A DNA stretch of 64,000 nt from Scatosoma sp045124465 (lineage in GTDB: Bacteria; Bacillota; Clostridia; Christensenellales; Borkfalkiaceae): the NCBI GenBank assembly GCA_045124465.1, contig JBGVLV010000032.1, positions 1 to 64,000 on the forward strand. The letters run 5' to 3'. Shown here in pieces: positions 42,474 to 51,533 of this stretch. The notes under the pieces are model-generated. The model ran no database searches, was not told where the DNA came from, and was given only the letters and a program-made list of their open reading frames with translations. A program made the position numbers and the translations under genes. Every line of letters starts with the position of its first letter. Positions within the stretch are counted from its first letter, which is position 1.

Positions 42474-43487
42474 ATGACGATCATTCGCGGCGCAACGACC
42501 GTTGAAAAGGACTGCAAAGAGGATATTTCGAGCGCGGTAAAAGAGATGTTGGACGAGATATTTGCCGTAAACGCCTTGAAAAAGGAGGAAATACGCGGCT
42601 TTTTGTTTTCGCTTACAACGGATATCCATTCCTATCACCCCGCGAAAGCGGCTCGGGAATGCGGTTACGACTACGCGCCTTTGTTTGCGGCGATCGAACC
42701 GGAGATAGACGGGGCGTTGAAGTTATGTATCCGTTTGATGCTGTTCACCGAGCTTGACGGGGAAAGAAAGGTAAAACACGTATATCAACGCGGCGCGAAG
42801 GTATTGAGAAAGGATATTTCCGAGATTTATAATATCGCGTTGGACGGACCTGCGGGTAGTGGAAAGAGTACGGTAGCAAAACTGCTTGCCCGCGACTATA
42901 ATATTCTGCATTTGGATACGGGCGCGATGTACCGCGCTTGCGCGCTGAAAGCGTTGCGTATGGGTATCGATCCCAAAGACGGCAAAGCCGTAGGGGAAAT
43001 GGCGCAGAGTTTGGATGTTAAAGTGGAATATATCGATGGCGCGCAGCATACGATACTCGACGGAGAGGACGTTTCTTCGGCGATCCGCGAGAATGCGGTG
43101 TCTATGGCGGCGTCGAGTATCGCGTTAAATCCCGCCGTACGCAAAAAAATGGTCGAAATGCAACAAAATATAGCGAAAAGTATGTCATGTATACTCGACG
43201 GTCGGGATATCGGTTCGACGGTGCTCCCCGACGCGAAGTATAAATTTTTCATCACCGCGGACAGCAAAGTGCGCGCAATGCGTAGATTCAAGGAATTGCG
43301 GGAACGGGGCGAAGAGGTCGATTTCGACAAACTGCACGCGGAGATCGTCGCGCGGGATAAACAGGACAGCGAGCGCGAGATATCGCCGCTCAAATGCGCG
43401 AAAGACGCGATCAGGATCGATACTTCCGACTTGGACATCGAGGGCGTGGTAGCGAAGATAAAATCCATCGTTCAATCCAAAATCTAA
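42474..43487 (+). CDS. cmk: AroH-type chorismate mutase fused to cytidylate kinase
   Basis: 337 residues. Residues 1-118 match AroH chorismate mutase: TIIRGATTVEKD (Arg5), HPAKAARECG (Arg61), IEPEIDGALKLCIRLM (Glu75, Arg87) and VKHVYQRGAKVLR (Tyr104), all corresponding to catalytic residues of the Bacillus enzyme. From 119 a cytidylate kinase begins (IALDGPAGSGKSTVAKLL, DTGAMYRA, LDGRDIGSTVLPDA). It would therefore convert chorismate to prephenate and CMP to CDP. GGGAGGG lies ahead of ATG 42474. The join is in frame with no stop. Confidence 0.92.
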   Translation: MTIIRGATTVEKDCKEDISSAVKEMLDEIFAVNALKKEEIRGFLFSLTTDIHSYHPAKAARECGYDYAPLFAAIEPEIDGALKLCIRLMLFTELDGERKVKHVYQRGAKVLRKDISEIYNIALDGPAGSGKSTVAKLLARDYNILHLDTGAMYRACALKALRMGIDPKDGKAVGEMAQSLDVKVEYIDGAQHTILDGEDVSSAIRENAVSMAASSIALNPAVRKKMVEMQQNIAKSMSCILDGRDIGSTVLPDAKYKFFITADSKVRAMRRFKELRERGEEVDFDKLHAEIVARDKQDSEREISPLKCAKDAIRIDTSDLDIEGVVAKIKSIVQSKI

Positions 43488-43506
43488 CGGAAAGGTGTTT
43501 ACGCAA

Positions 43507-44202
43507 ATGAAGGAAGAAAAATCGAAAAAGAAGAAAAAGAATTCGACGGTCACGGTAAAAGCGAATAAAAAAGGACGGCACGTTATGAAATTTATGAATT
43601 TCCTGCGCGTCGTGCTTATTCCTATTTATTATGTTTTGAAACCTTTCCGTTTTTACGGTAATCGCAAAGTCCCCGACGGCGCTTGCGTGTACGTGGTCAA
43701 TCATTATACCGTTTTCGACGCGATATATCCCGCCGTCACCACGTGGGAGGGGATCCATTACGTGGCGAAAAAAGAGATAATCGAGGCTCCCGTGCTCGGC
43801 ACGCTCGCGCGGGGTGTAAAGGTCATATCCGTCAACCGCGACGGCAGCGACGTGCGCGCGTTGCTCGATTGTTTCAAATGCTTGAAAAATAACGAAAAAA
43901 TAGCCATTTATCCCGAGGGAACGCGCAATAAGACGGACGCGGAAATGCTGCCGTTCAAGCACGGCGCGGCGGTTATGGCTATCCGCGCGAAAGTACCCGT
44001 AGTTCCGATCGTTATCTATAAAAAACCGAGATTTTTCCGTCGGGCGCATATTCTTATCGGCGAACCGTTCGAGCTGTCGCAATATTACGATCGGAAACTT
44101 TCGGAGGAGGAACTTTCCCGGGCGGACGAAGAACTTCGTGATCTGATGCTCGATATGCGCGCAAAGCATACCGAATTTTTGCAAAATAAAAAGAGGAAAT
44201 AA
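43507..44202 (+). CDS. plsC: 1-acyl-sn-glycerol-3-phosphate acyltransferase (PlsC-like)
   Basis: 231 residues. Makes phosphatidic acid at the membrane. The N terminus is very basic (KKKKKNSTVTVK), then a hydrophobic segment, motif I NHYTVFDAI, and motif III YPEGTRNKTD. ATG 43507 is preferred: GGAAAGGTG lies about ten bases ahead; GTG 43495 lies in that site. It follows cmk and precedes ispH, the usual clostridial order. Confidence 0.92.
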   Translation: MKEEKSKKKKKNSTVTVKANKKGRHVMKFMNFLRVVLIPIYYVLKPFRFYGNRKVPDGACVYVVNHYTVFDAIYPAVTTWEGIHYVAKKEIIEAPVLGTLARGVKVISVNRDGSDVRALLDCFKCLKNNEKIAIYPEGTRNKTDAEMLPFKHGAAVMAIRAKVPVVPIVIYKKPRFFRRAHILIGEPFELSQYYDRKLSEEELSRADEELRDLMLDMRAKHTEFLQNKKRK

Positions 44203-44213
44203 TTTTTTATCGA

Positions 44214-46289
44214 ATGGAGATCGTTGTCGCAAAAAGCGGCGGTTTTTGCCGCGGCGTTAAAAAGGCGGTGGACACCGCGCTTTCCGTCGAGCCGAAGAAT
44301 ACCTATATTTTCGGCGAGATCATACACAATCCCGAGGTCGTGAAAGAGATCACCGACCGCGGTATCAAGACGGTGGAGAGTTTGGACGAAGTTCCTTCGG
44401 GAGCTACGCTTATCATACGTTCGCACGGCGTTGGGAAAGAAATTTACGAGCTTTGCGAAAAACGGAATATCCATATCGAGGATTGCACTTGTGAGTTCGT
44501 GCACCGTACGCAAAAGATCATCAGCGAGCAATACGGTTTGGGCAAGACCATCGTCATCGTCGGGGAAAAGACGCATCCGGAGGTCGTGGGCTTAAACGGG
44601 TGGTGCGAAAACTCGGCGTATATATTTTCCTCGGAAGAAGAGGATTTTTCGATATTACCCGAAAAAGAGTGCTGTATAGTGGCTCAAACGACCTATTCTA
44701 AGGAAAAATTTGAAAAAATAATAAAAATTCTTAATGATACGAGGGGAAAAACACTTGAAGTTTTTCAAACAATTTGCTATACTACTATAGGACGGCAAAA
44801 CGAAGCGAGCGAATTAGCGAAACAATGCGACGCGATGTTGGTGATCGGAGGCTTGAACAGTAGCAATACGAATAAGCTCTACGACATCTGCGCGAAGTAC
44901 TGTAAAAACGTTTTTCGGTTGGGGAGCGCTGCCGATCTGCAATATAAAACAATCAAAGGATTTAAAAAGGTAGGTATTGTTACGGGTGCGAGCACCCCTA
45001 ACGGGCAAACTCAGGAGGTTCTATTAAAGATGGAAATGGAAACAGAAGCAAAAGCAACGATGGCGGAAGTCGTTGCGAACATGGACAGTCAACCGAAGTT
45101 CAGAAAAGGACAGTTGATCACGGCTACGATCTCGTCGGCGGACGACACGGGCGTCGCGGTGTTACTTCCCAACACGAAGAAAGAAGTAATGCTCGATAAA
45201 GAAGAAGTAGATTGCGAAGTCTACAACAAAGACGAGTTCGCGGCAAAGACGGGTGAAGAGATCGAACTTATGGTTGTCGCCGTAACTCCCCGCGTAGTGC
45301 TTTCGCAAAAGCAGATCAAGCTCGTCAAAGAAGAAGAGGCTATGATCGCGGAGATCCAGTCGGGCAAAGAATTCGAAGTCGTATGTACGGGTAGCAACAA
45401 GGGCGGTCTGACCGCGCAGCTCGGTTCTTATACGGTATTCGTTCCCGCTCGCGAGATCCGTTCGGGTTACGTAAAAGAGCTTGAAAAGTACGTAGGCAAG
45501 AAACTTCGTCTTCGCGTGCTTGAAATCAAGACGGAGAGAAGAAAAGAGATCATCGCGTCCCAGCGCGTGATCATCGAAGAAGAGAAAGCGGCGAAAGAGG
45601 CTGCAAAGGCAGCGAAAGAGGCGGAATTCTTCGCGTCCATTCACGTTGACGACGTTGTAGAGGGTAAAGTGGAAAGAATCACGTCCTTCGGCGCGTTCGT
45701 GTCCGTAAACGGGTTCGATTGCCTTGCTCACGTTTCCGACCTTTCCTGGACGGGTGTGAAATCCGTTTCCGACGTTCTCGAAATCGGCAAGAAGTACGAG
45801 TTCAAAGTACTTAAAATCGACGAAGAGGCGAAGAAAGTTTCGATCGGCTACAAACAGCTCCAAGCACAGCCTTGGGAACTTGCGGCGGAGAAGTATGCGG
45901 AAGGCGACGTTATCCACGGAAAAGTCGTAAGAATCGTACCTTTCGGCGCGTTCGTCGAAGTGGAAAAAGGTATCGACGGTTTGGTACACGTTTCCCAGAT
46001 CTCTCACGAATTCCTCGAAAATCCGACCACCGTACTTACGATCGGTCAGGAGATCGACGCGAAGATACTCAAACTCGACTGCGAAGAAAGAAAGATGACC
46101 CTTTCCATCAAAGCGCTTGAACCCAAGCCCGAGAATATGGAAAGAAAGTCCAGATCGCAAAGAGAGGACGGCGAAGGCAAAGAAAAGACGAGAAAGCCCC
46201 GTGCGGCGAAACCCGTCGATGAAGTTACCGAATGGAACGAAAGCGACGTAGGCGGCGCGTCCATTGCGGATCTGCTCAATCTGAAATAA
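44214..46289 (+). CDS. ispH: IspH (HMBPP reductase) fused to ribosomal protein S1-like domains
   Basis: 691 residues. Residues 1-280 are IspH, the last step of the MEP pathway: Fe-S cysteines Cys12 (SGGFCRGVKKAVD), Cys in EDCTCEFVHRTQ and in QTICYTTIGRQ, and the substrate residues GGLNSSNTNKLYD. After a linker, four S1 RNA-binding domains follow; the last two (VEGKVERITSFGAFVSVNG; HGKVVRIVPFGAFVEVEKG) are clear. This fusion is known in Clostridia. No strong Shine-Dalgarno precedes ATG 44214; GAGGAAA lies 17 bases upstream inside plsC. A terminator follows. Confidence 0.95.
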   Translation: MEIVVAKSGGFCRGVKKAVDTALSVEPKNTYIFGEIIHNPEVVKEITDRGIKTVESLDEVPSGATLIIRSHGVGKEIYELCEKRNIHIEDCTCEFVHRTQKIISEQYGLGKTIVIVGEKTHPEVVGLNGWCENSAYIFSSEEEDFSILPEKECCIVAQTTYSKEKFEKIIKILNDTRGKTLEVFQTICYTTIGRQNEASELAKQCDAMLVIGGLNSSNTNKLYDICAKYCKNVFRLGSAADLQYKTIKGFKKVGIVTGASTPNGQTQEVLLKMEMETEAKATMAEVVANMDSQPKFRKGQLITATISSADDTGVAVLLPNTKKEVMLDKEEVDCEVYNKDEFAAKTGEEIELMVVAVTPRVVLSQKQIKLVKEEEAMIAEIQSGKEFEVVCTGSNKGGLTAQLGSYTVFVPAREIRSGYVKELEKYVGKKLRLRVLEIKTERRKEIIASQRVIIEEEKAAKEAAKAAKEAEFFASIHVDDVVEGKVERITSFGAFVSVNGFDCLAHVSDLSWTGVKSVSDVLEIGKKYEFKVLKIDEEAKKVSIGYKQLQAQPWELAAEKYAEGDVIHGKVVRIVPFGAFVEVEKGIDGLVHVSQISHEFLENPTTVLTIGQEIDAKILKLDCEERKMTLSIKALEPKPENMERKSRSQREDGEGKEKTRKPRAAKPVDEVTEWNESDVGGASIADLLNLK

Positions 46290-46327
46290 GAACTCCTGAT
46301 TGTTTTAGCGAATAATACTTGAAATAT

Positions 46328-46366
46328 AAAATCTGCTTTTAATTAGATTAAAGGCAGATTTTTTTG
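46328..46366 (+). terminator. rho-independent terminator after ispH-S1
   Basis: AATCTGCTTTTAAT pairs with ATTAAAGGCAGATT (one wobble), then a T-run at 46359-46365. Confidence 0.88.
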
Positions 46367-46418
46367 TTTATAAATAAGTATTCGAAAAAAATCACGCCTG
46401 ATGAAAGGAGAAAAAGAT

Positions 46419-48248
46419 ATGGAAAAACAAGGCAATATTAAAATTTCAAGCGAAAATATGATGCCCATCATCAAAAAATGGCTGTACTCGGACAAAGATA
46501 TCTTTATCCGCGAGATCGTCGCCAACGGCGTCGACGCCATCACGAAACATAAAAAACTCGTGGATATGGGCGAGGCGCAAAAGGACGAAAATCCGTATAA
46601 GATCGTCGTTACCGTAGACGAAAAAGCGAAAACGCTCACCGTCGAAGACAACGGTATCGGTATGACCGCGGAAGAAGTCGAAAAGTACATCACGCAGATC
46701 GCGTTTTCCGGCGCGGAAGATTTCCTGAAAAAATACGAAAACGCCTCGGGTGACGGGATCATCGGTCACTTCGGACTTGGGTTCTATTCCGCGTATATGG
46801 TTTCCGAGAACGTAGAGATATACACGAAGAGCTATAAAGACGAACCTGCCGTAAAATGGGAATCGGACGGAAATTCCACGTATACCATCTCCGAAACGGA
46901 AAAATCCGACCGCGGAACGAAGATCGTAATGCATATCGCAAAAGAAGAAAAGGATTTCCTCAAAGAAAGCACCGTTCGCGAATTGCTCCGCAAGTACTGT
47001 TCGTTTATGCCTTTCGATATTTATCTGAACCCGAAAGGCGACGAGAAAGACAAACCCATCAATAACGTAACGCCTTTGTATCTCAAAGACCCGAAAGAAT
47101 GTACGGACGAGGAATACAAAAACTTCTATCGCGATACGTTTATGGATTTTAACGAGCCTTTGTTCTGGATCCATTTGAATATGGAATATCCCTTCCGCTT
47201 AAAGGGAATTCTGTATTTCCCGCAAGTGAAAAAACAACAGGTACAGCTGGAAAAGGGTCAGGTCAAGCTGTATTGCAACCAAGTTTTTATCGCGGACAAT
47301 ATCAAAGAAGTCATTCCCGAATTCCTTATGCTCTTAAACGGCGTTATCGATTGCCCCGATATTCCGCTCAACGTATCGAGAAGTTTCCTGCAAAACGATA
47401 AACAGGTACAGAAAATTTCCAAGCATATCACCAAAAAAGTCGCGGATAAGCTCACTTCTCTGTTCAAGACCGACCGCGAACGCTATCAGAATTGCTGGAA
47501 AGACATTTCTACCTTTATCAAATTCGGTTGCTTGAAAGAACAGGAATTCTACGATAAAGTACAGGATATCATCATCTTCAAAAACTTAAACGGCGAATAC
47601 AAACCCGTATCGGACTATTTCGGAGAGGAAGTCAGCGACGAGGACGCGGGAAAGGGCGTGCAACCCAAACCCGTCTACTACGTATCCGACGAGGCGCAAC
47701 AGGCGCAATATATAGCGATGTTTAAGGACGCGGGACTGGACGCGATCGTTTGCGATACCTATATCGACCCGCATTTCATCAGCTTTATCGAGTATAAGAA
47801 CCCGAAAAAATGCCGTTTCGTGCGTATCGACGCCGATATCGACGGCGCGTTAAAGAGCGGAGAGGAAGTCAAGGAAGAAGATAACAAGGAACTGATCGAG
47901 GCGTTCAAAAATCACCTTGTCAATAAAAATATCACGGTCAAAGCGGAAAAATTCAAGAGCGGCAAGCTCCCCGCGGTCGTGAACGTAGAAGAATTTATGC
48001 GTAGAATGTCGGAAATGAACGGATTCTACGGTATGGAAGAAACGGACCCCGCGAAAAACGCTACGCTGATACTCAACCTCACGAATCCCGTCGTTTCGGG
48101 ATTGTTGGCGCAATCGGAAGAAAAACAGAAATTCATCGTAAATCAGATCTATTATCTCGCTATGCTTTCCTATAAAAAGCTTTCGCCCGAAGAATTGTCC
48201 GATTTCGTAGATAAAAGCTCGGAATTGCTGTTCGATTACAGTAAATAA
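46419..48248 (+). CDS. htpG: molecular chaperone HtpG (Hsp90)
   Basis: 609 residues. GHKL ATPase fold: IREIVANGVDAITKHKK (motif with the catalytic Glu-Asn replaced at the usual ASN by GVD wording), VEDNGIGMTAEEV and GHFGLGFYSAYMV. The middle and C-terminal regions follow normally. ATG 46419 is chosen because AAAGGAG at 46403-46409 lies nine bases upstream; the earlier in-frame ATG at 46401 sits on that site. Ends before a terminator; no heat-shock operator recognised. Confidence 0.95.
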   Translation: MEKQGNIKISSENMMPIIKKWLYSDKDIFIREIVANGVDAITKHKKLVDMGEAQKDENPYKIVVTVDEKAKTLTVEDNGIGMTAEEVEKYITQIAFSGAEDFLKKYENASGDGIIGHFGLGFYSAYMVSENVEIYTKSYKDEPAVKWESDGNSTYTISETEKSDRGTKIVMHIAKEEKDFLKESTVRELLRKYCSFMPFDIYLNPKGDEKDKPINNVTPLYLKDPKECTDEEYKNFYRDTFMDFNEPLFWIHLNMEYPFRLKGILYFPQVKKQQVQLEKGQVKLYCNQVFIADNIKEVIPEFLMLLNGVIDCPDIPLNVSRSFLQNDKQVQKISKHITKKVADKLTSLFKTDRERYQNCWKDISTFIKFGCLKEQEFYDKVQDIIIFKNLNGEYKPVSDYFGEEVSDEDAGKGVQPKPVYYVSDEAQQAQYIAMFKDAGLDAIVCDTYIDPHFISFIEYKNPKKCRFVRIDADIDGALKSGEEVKEEDNKELIEAFKNHLVNKNITVKAEKFKSGKLPAVVNVEEFMRRMSEMNGFYGMEETDPAKNATLILNLTNPVVSGLLAQSEEKQKFIVNQIYYLAMLSYKKLSPEELSDFVDKSSELLFDYSK

Positions 48249-48266
48249 TAAACGTAAGACCACGTT

Positions 48267-48305
48267 AAAAAAGTACTTTTCGAAAAGAAAGGTACTTTTT
48301 TTTTT
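48267..48305 (+). terminator. rho-independent terminator after htpG
   Basis: AAAAAGTACTTTTC pairs with GAAAGGTACTTTTT (one mismatch), followed by a run of Ts through 48305. Confidence 0.85.
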
Positions 48306-48315
48306 GCGTAAAAAG

Positions 48316-48344
48316 TTCTATTCGGACAAGCCGTCGCATATAGT
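48316..48344 (+). promoter_or_regulatory. candidate sigma-E-like promoter of the spoIIIA operon
   Basis: TTCTATT (48316-48322), a 14-base gap and CATATAGT (48337-48344) resemble sigma-E elements (-10 CATACANT). The predicted start is within a few bases of the ATG at 48352. Confidence 0.4.
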
Positions 48345-48351
48345 ATAACAA

Positions 48352-49212
48352 ATGCTTGAATTTCTACCCGAAAACGTAAAAGACGGACTTCGCCACCTCA
48401 ACGCGCGGCAAGTCTACGAAATACGCCTCCGCGCGGACAAACCGACGAGCGTGAATTATCGCGGCAAATACTGCTATTTGGGCGAATACGGCGTTACCGA
48501 GTCCGTAGAAAACGCTTTGCGCTGCGATACGAACGATATTGCGGATTGCGTGTTCCGAGCGGGGAAATATTCCGTTTACTCGGTAGAGGAACAGATCAAA
48601 CGCGGTTTTCTCACGGCGGAACACGGCGAGCGTATCGGTTTGGCGGGCGAATACGTGTTCGAAAAGGGACAACCTCTCGCATTGCGGAATTTCACCTCGC
48701 TCTGTATCCGCGTTCCGCACGAGATAAGAGGGTGCGGAAACGAGATTTACCAAAGATGTATGCGTGACAGAATACGGAACGTGCTTATCGCCTCGTCGCC
48801 GGGGCTTGGGAAAACGACGATCTTGCGGGACATCGGCAGGATATTGAGCGAAAAAACGCGAAAAAACATACTCATCTGCGACGAACGCGGGGAAATAGCG
48901 CAAGGAGATACGGGCGAGAGCAGCGACGTGTTGCGGTTTTCGGATAAAGCGACGGCGTTCGACGCGGGCATACGGGCTATGCGCCCCGATATCATCGTTA
49001 CGGACGAGCTTTCCGCCGTCGATTGCGCGGCGGTGGAACGGGCTGTTTCGGCGGGGATCAAAGTTTTGGCGTCGGCGCATTTCTCCTCGATGGAAAGTAT
49101 CAAAAAGCCGTTTTTCGGATTGTTTGAACGCTACGTATTGCTGAATGAGGACGAAATAGGCAAGATACGGGGGATATACGACGAGATGGGAAAGGAGCTA
49201 GACTCTACGTGA
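48352..49212 (+). CDS. spoIIIAA: stage III sporulation protein AA
   Basis: 286 residues. AAA-type ATPase of the feeding-tube secretion channel between mother cell and forespore. Walker A SSPGLGKTT at 148-156 and the GSPF-type CDERGEIAQGD near 190 are typical. There is no Shine-Dalgarno before ATG 48352, and the predicted promoter ends eight bases upstream, so it may be leaderless. The stop overlaps the GTG of spoIIIAB (GTGA). Confidence 0.96.
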   Translation: MLEFLPENVKDGLRHLNARQVYEIRLRADKPTSVNYRGKYCYLGEYGVTESVENALRCDTNDIADCVFRAGKYSVYSVEEQIKRGFLTAEHGERIGLAGEYVFEKGQPLALRNFTSLCIRVPHEIRGCGNEIYQRCMRDRIRNVLIASSPGLGKTTILRDIGRILSEKTRKNILICDERGEIAQGDTGESSDVLRFSDKATAFDAGIRAMRPDIIVTDELSAVDCAAVERAVSAGIKVLASAHFSSMESIKKPFFGLFERYVLLNEDEIGKIRGIYDEMGKELDST

Positions 49213-49706
49213 CGAAATTTTTGCTCGGGGTCGCAATCGTAGCGTTTACCAGCTTTTGCGGGTACGTACTGACGAAGAAATACAGGCGCAGAAAACTGTT
49301 CTTCACCCAACTGCGGGAGTTCAACGAACGGTTTTTAAACGAAATATCCTATTATCGCCGTCCGATCGCCGAATTTTCGTCCAAATACGTATATAAAGGC
49401 GAATTTAACGAGTTTTTGCAGGATTTTTTCAGCGCGCTCGGCAAAAAACAAACGCCGTTTGTGAAAGAATTGTTGGACGATCCGCGATACGATTTTTTAA
49501 CGAAGGAAGAAAAAGGCGTGCTCGACGATTATTTCCAAATGCTCGGAAAGGGGGACAGCGCGTCGCAGAAAGCGTATTTTTCTTCCGTTAGGGAACGGCT
49601 CGCAAAACTGCAAACGGAGGCGGACGGCGCGTATAAAAGGTATGGGGATCTATACGTAAAACTTGGATTTTTATGCGGACTTCTTATTCTTATCCTCATT
49701 ATTTGA
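49209..49706 (+). CDS. spoIIIAB: stage III sporulation protein AB
   Basis: 165 residues, GTG start overlapping the spoIIIAA stop by four bases. One N-terminal TM segment (VAIVAFTSFCGYVLTKK) and a hydrophobic C-terminal tail (LGFLCGLLILILII) bracket a helical domain, the GspF-like layout of SpoIIIAB. Assembly protein of the SpoIIIA channel. Confidence 0.92.
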   Translation: MTKFLLGVAIVAFTSFCGYVLTKKYRRRKLFFTQLREFNERFLNEISYYRRPIAEFSSKYVYKGEFNEFLQDFFSALGKKQTPFVKELLDDPRYDFLTKEEKGVLDDYFQMLGKGDSASQKAYFSSVRERLAKLQTEADGAYKRYGDLYVKLGFLCGLLILILII

Positions 49707-49726
49707 AGTAGCTACGGAGAGGTAAC

Positions 49727-49924
49727 ATGGACATAACCATACTTTTCAAAATAGCGGCGATCGGTATCATTATCACGGTCATTTGCCAGATACTCAAAAA
49801 ATCCGACCGCGACGATATCGCGACGATCGTTTCCATCGTAGGGCTTGTCATCGTTTTGGCGGTAGCGGTGGGCATGATCGGGGATCTGTTCACGCAGATA
49901 CAGAATATCTTCGGGCTTTCTTAG
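49727..49924 (+). CDS. spoIIIAC: stage III sporulation protein AC
   Basis: 65 residues with two transmembrane helices (ILFKIAAIGIIITVICQIL; ATIVSIVGLVIVLAVAVGM) joined by KKSDRDD, the standard SpoIIIAC. AGAGGTAAC precedes the ATG. Inner-membrane part of the channel. Confidence 0.95.
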   Translation: MDITILFKIAAIGIIITVICQILKKSDRDDIATIVSIVGLVIVLAVAVGMIGDLFTQIQNIFGLS

Positions 49925-49940
49925 CGATCGGAGGCGAAAA

Positions 49941-50333
49941 ATGGATATTATGAAGATCATCGGCGTGGCGTTCGTGACGACGGTCGCGAGCGTGTTGTTG
50001 AAGAATACGAAGCCCGAATTGTCTTTTGCCGTAACGGTTACGGGCGTTATCGTCATTCTTTTGTTCCTCGTCGATTCTATGCAAAGTACGTTGACCGTTT
50101 TTTCTTCCATAGCCGAAATGACGGGCGTGGAGAACGGGCTATTGAAGATACTTTTGAAGATCGTCGGTGTGGGGTATCTTACCGAATTCGGCGCGGGAAT
50201 ATTAAACGATTTCGGGAGCAACGCAGTCGCGGACAAGGTCGTACTCGGGGGAAAAATCACGATCGTTATGCTGTCGCTGCCCGTTCTCGAAAGCCTGTTG
50301 CAGCTCGTCAGAGGCTTTTTACAACTGGTGTGA
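49941..50333 (+). CDS. spoIIIAD: stage III sporulation protein AD
   Basis: 130 residues, four hydrophobic stretches. MDIMKIIGVAFVTTVASVLL at the start and a GYLTEFGAGILNDFGSNAVAD block near 75 match SpoIIIAD. It follows spoIIIAC after 16 bases with GATCGGAGGC as its ribosome site. Confidence 0.95.
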   Translation: MDIMKIIGVAFVTTVASVLLKNTKPELSFAVTVTGVIVILLFLVDSMQSTLTVFSSIAEMTGVENGLLKILLKIVGVGYLTEFGAGILNDFGSNAVADKVVLGGKITIVMLSLPVLESLLQLVRGFLQLV

Positions 50334-50336
50334 TCT

Positions 50337-51533
50337 ATGCGGATACGTAAAAAACATATCGTTCTTTTTATACTGTTTTTTATAAGTTTATGCACGGTGT
50401 TTTTCTCCGTTCTCCCGACCGATTACGCAGTCGCAGAGGATAGCGACGACGGGCAAGCGGAGGAAAAACTCAACGAAAGCGTGCGGGAATTGCTCGGCGA
50501 ACTGGATCTGCAAGCGTTACAGGAATACGTCGATTCTTTGGACGACTGGGAAGGCACGAACGTTACCGACCGACTGATCGCGTACATAAAAGGCGAAGAG
50601 TTCGATTACGGCGGGTTCGGTAAGGAATTGACGGACGTGCTGTTTAAGAAGGTCAAGGAGATATTGCCCGCCTTCGCCTGTATCGCGGCGGTGACCTTGC
50701 TTTCGGGAATCATTTCTTCTCTGCGTAGCGGTACGGCGGCGCGGACCTCTGCGGATATGATATTCCTTATCAGTTACGCCGCCGCTTTGATACCGCTTAT
50801 CGGGGTATTGACCGAATGTTTTCAGGAATCGATCGCCGCCGTTTCGGCGATGAAAGAGCAAATGCAGATCGTTTTTCCGATCCTGTTGACGCTCATGGCG
50901 GCGAGCGGCGGAGCGGTTTCCGTTTCCGTATGCAGACCCGCCGTCGCGTTCTTTTCGACGAGCATCGTTTCCGTTATTTCCTCCGTCGTGTTCCCGCTGA
51001 CGATCACGATCATCGCCTTTTCGATGGCGGGGAACTTAACGAAAGAGTTGAAAATAGGCAAATTCAGCGCCTTTTTCAAGAGTATCAATAAATGGATCAT
51101 CGGGATATGTGTATCCGTGTTCGGTATCTTTTTTACCTTACAGGGGATAACCTCGGCGACCTACGACGGCGTAGTGCGGCGAGCGGCGAAATACGCGATC
51201 GGAAACGGTATTCCCATCGTCGGCGGGTTTCTCTCGGGTGGGTTCGATCTCGCGGTGGCGGGGAGCGTGCTCATCAAAAATTCGCTGGGGAGTATGAGTA
51301 TTTTTTTGATGATCTCTATTCTGTTCGAACCCGTCGTCCTGCTTATCTCCGTCAATCTTTTGTTGCGGTTCACAGCGGCGATCACGCAACCGTTCGGGGA
51401 TAGTCGGATCTCCGATTTTCTCGGCGAAACGGCGGATAACCTGCATTATTGCACGGCGGGATTGCTGTTTACGGCGTTCCTGTATTTCCTGACCATAATG
51501 CTGATGGTCACCTCGTCGGAGGCGTTGTTTTGA
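50337..51533 (+). CDS. spoIIIAE: stage III sporulation protein AE
   Basis: 398 residues. A signal peptide at 1-25 (HIVLFILFFISLCTVFF), an extracytoplasmic segment and about seven TM helices. GIISSLRSGTAARTSADM, MAASGGAVSVSVCRPA and the C-terminal YFLTIMLMVTSSEALF are typical. It begins three bases after spoIIIAD. The largest membrane component of the SpoIIIA channel. Confidence 0.94.
   Translation: MRIRKKHIVLFILFFISLCTVFFSVLPTDYAVAEDSDDGQAEEKLNESVRELLGELDLQALQEYVDSLDDWEGTNVTDRLIAYIKGEEFDYGGFGKELTDVLFKKVKEILPAFACIAAVTLLSGIISSLRSGTAARTSADMIFLISYAAALIPLIGVLTECFQESIAAVSAMKEQMQIVFPILLTLMAASGGAVSVSVCRPAVAFFSTSIVSVISSVVFPLTITIIAFSMAGNLTKELKIGKFSAFFKSINKWIIGICVSVFGIFFTLQGITSATYDGVVRRAAKYAIGNGIPIVGGFLSGGFDLAVAGSVLIKNSLGSMSIFLMISILFEPVVLLISVNLLLRFTAAITQPFGDSRISDFLGETADNLHYCTAGLLFTAFLYFLTIMLMVTSSEALF

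Noticed and set aside
43495..43506. GTG 43495 as the plsC start
   Set aside because: It overlaps the ribosome-binding site of ATG 43507.
46401..46418. Earlier in-frame start for htpG at 46401
   Set aside because: This ATG lies on the Shine-Dalgarno AAAGGAG of the better start at 46419.
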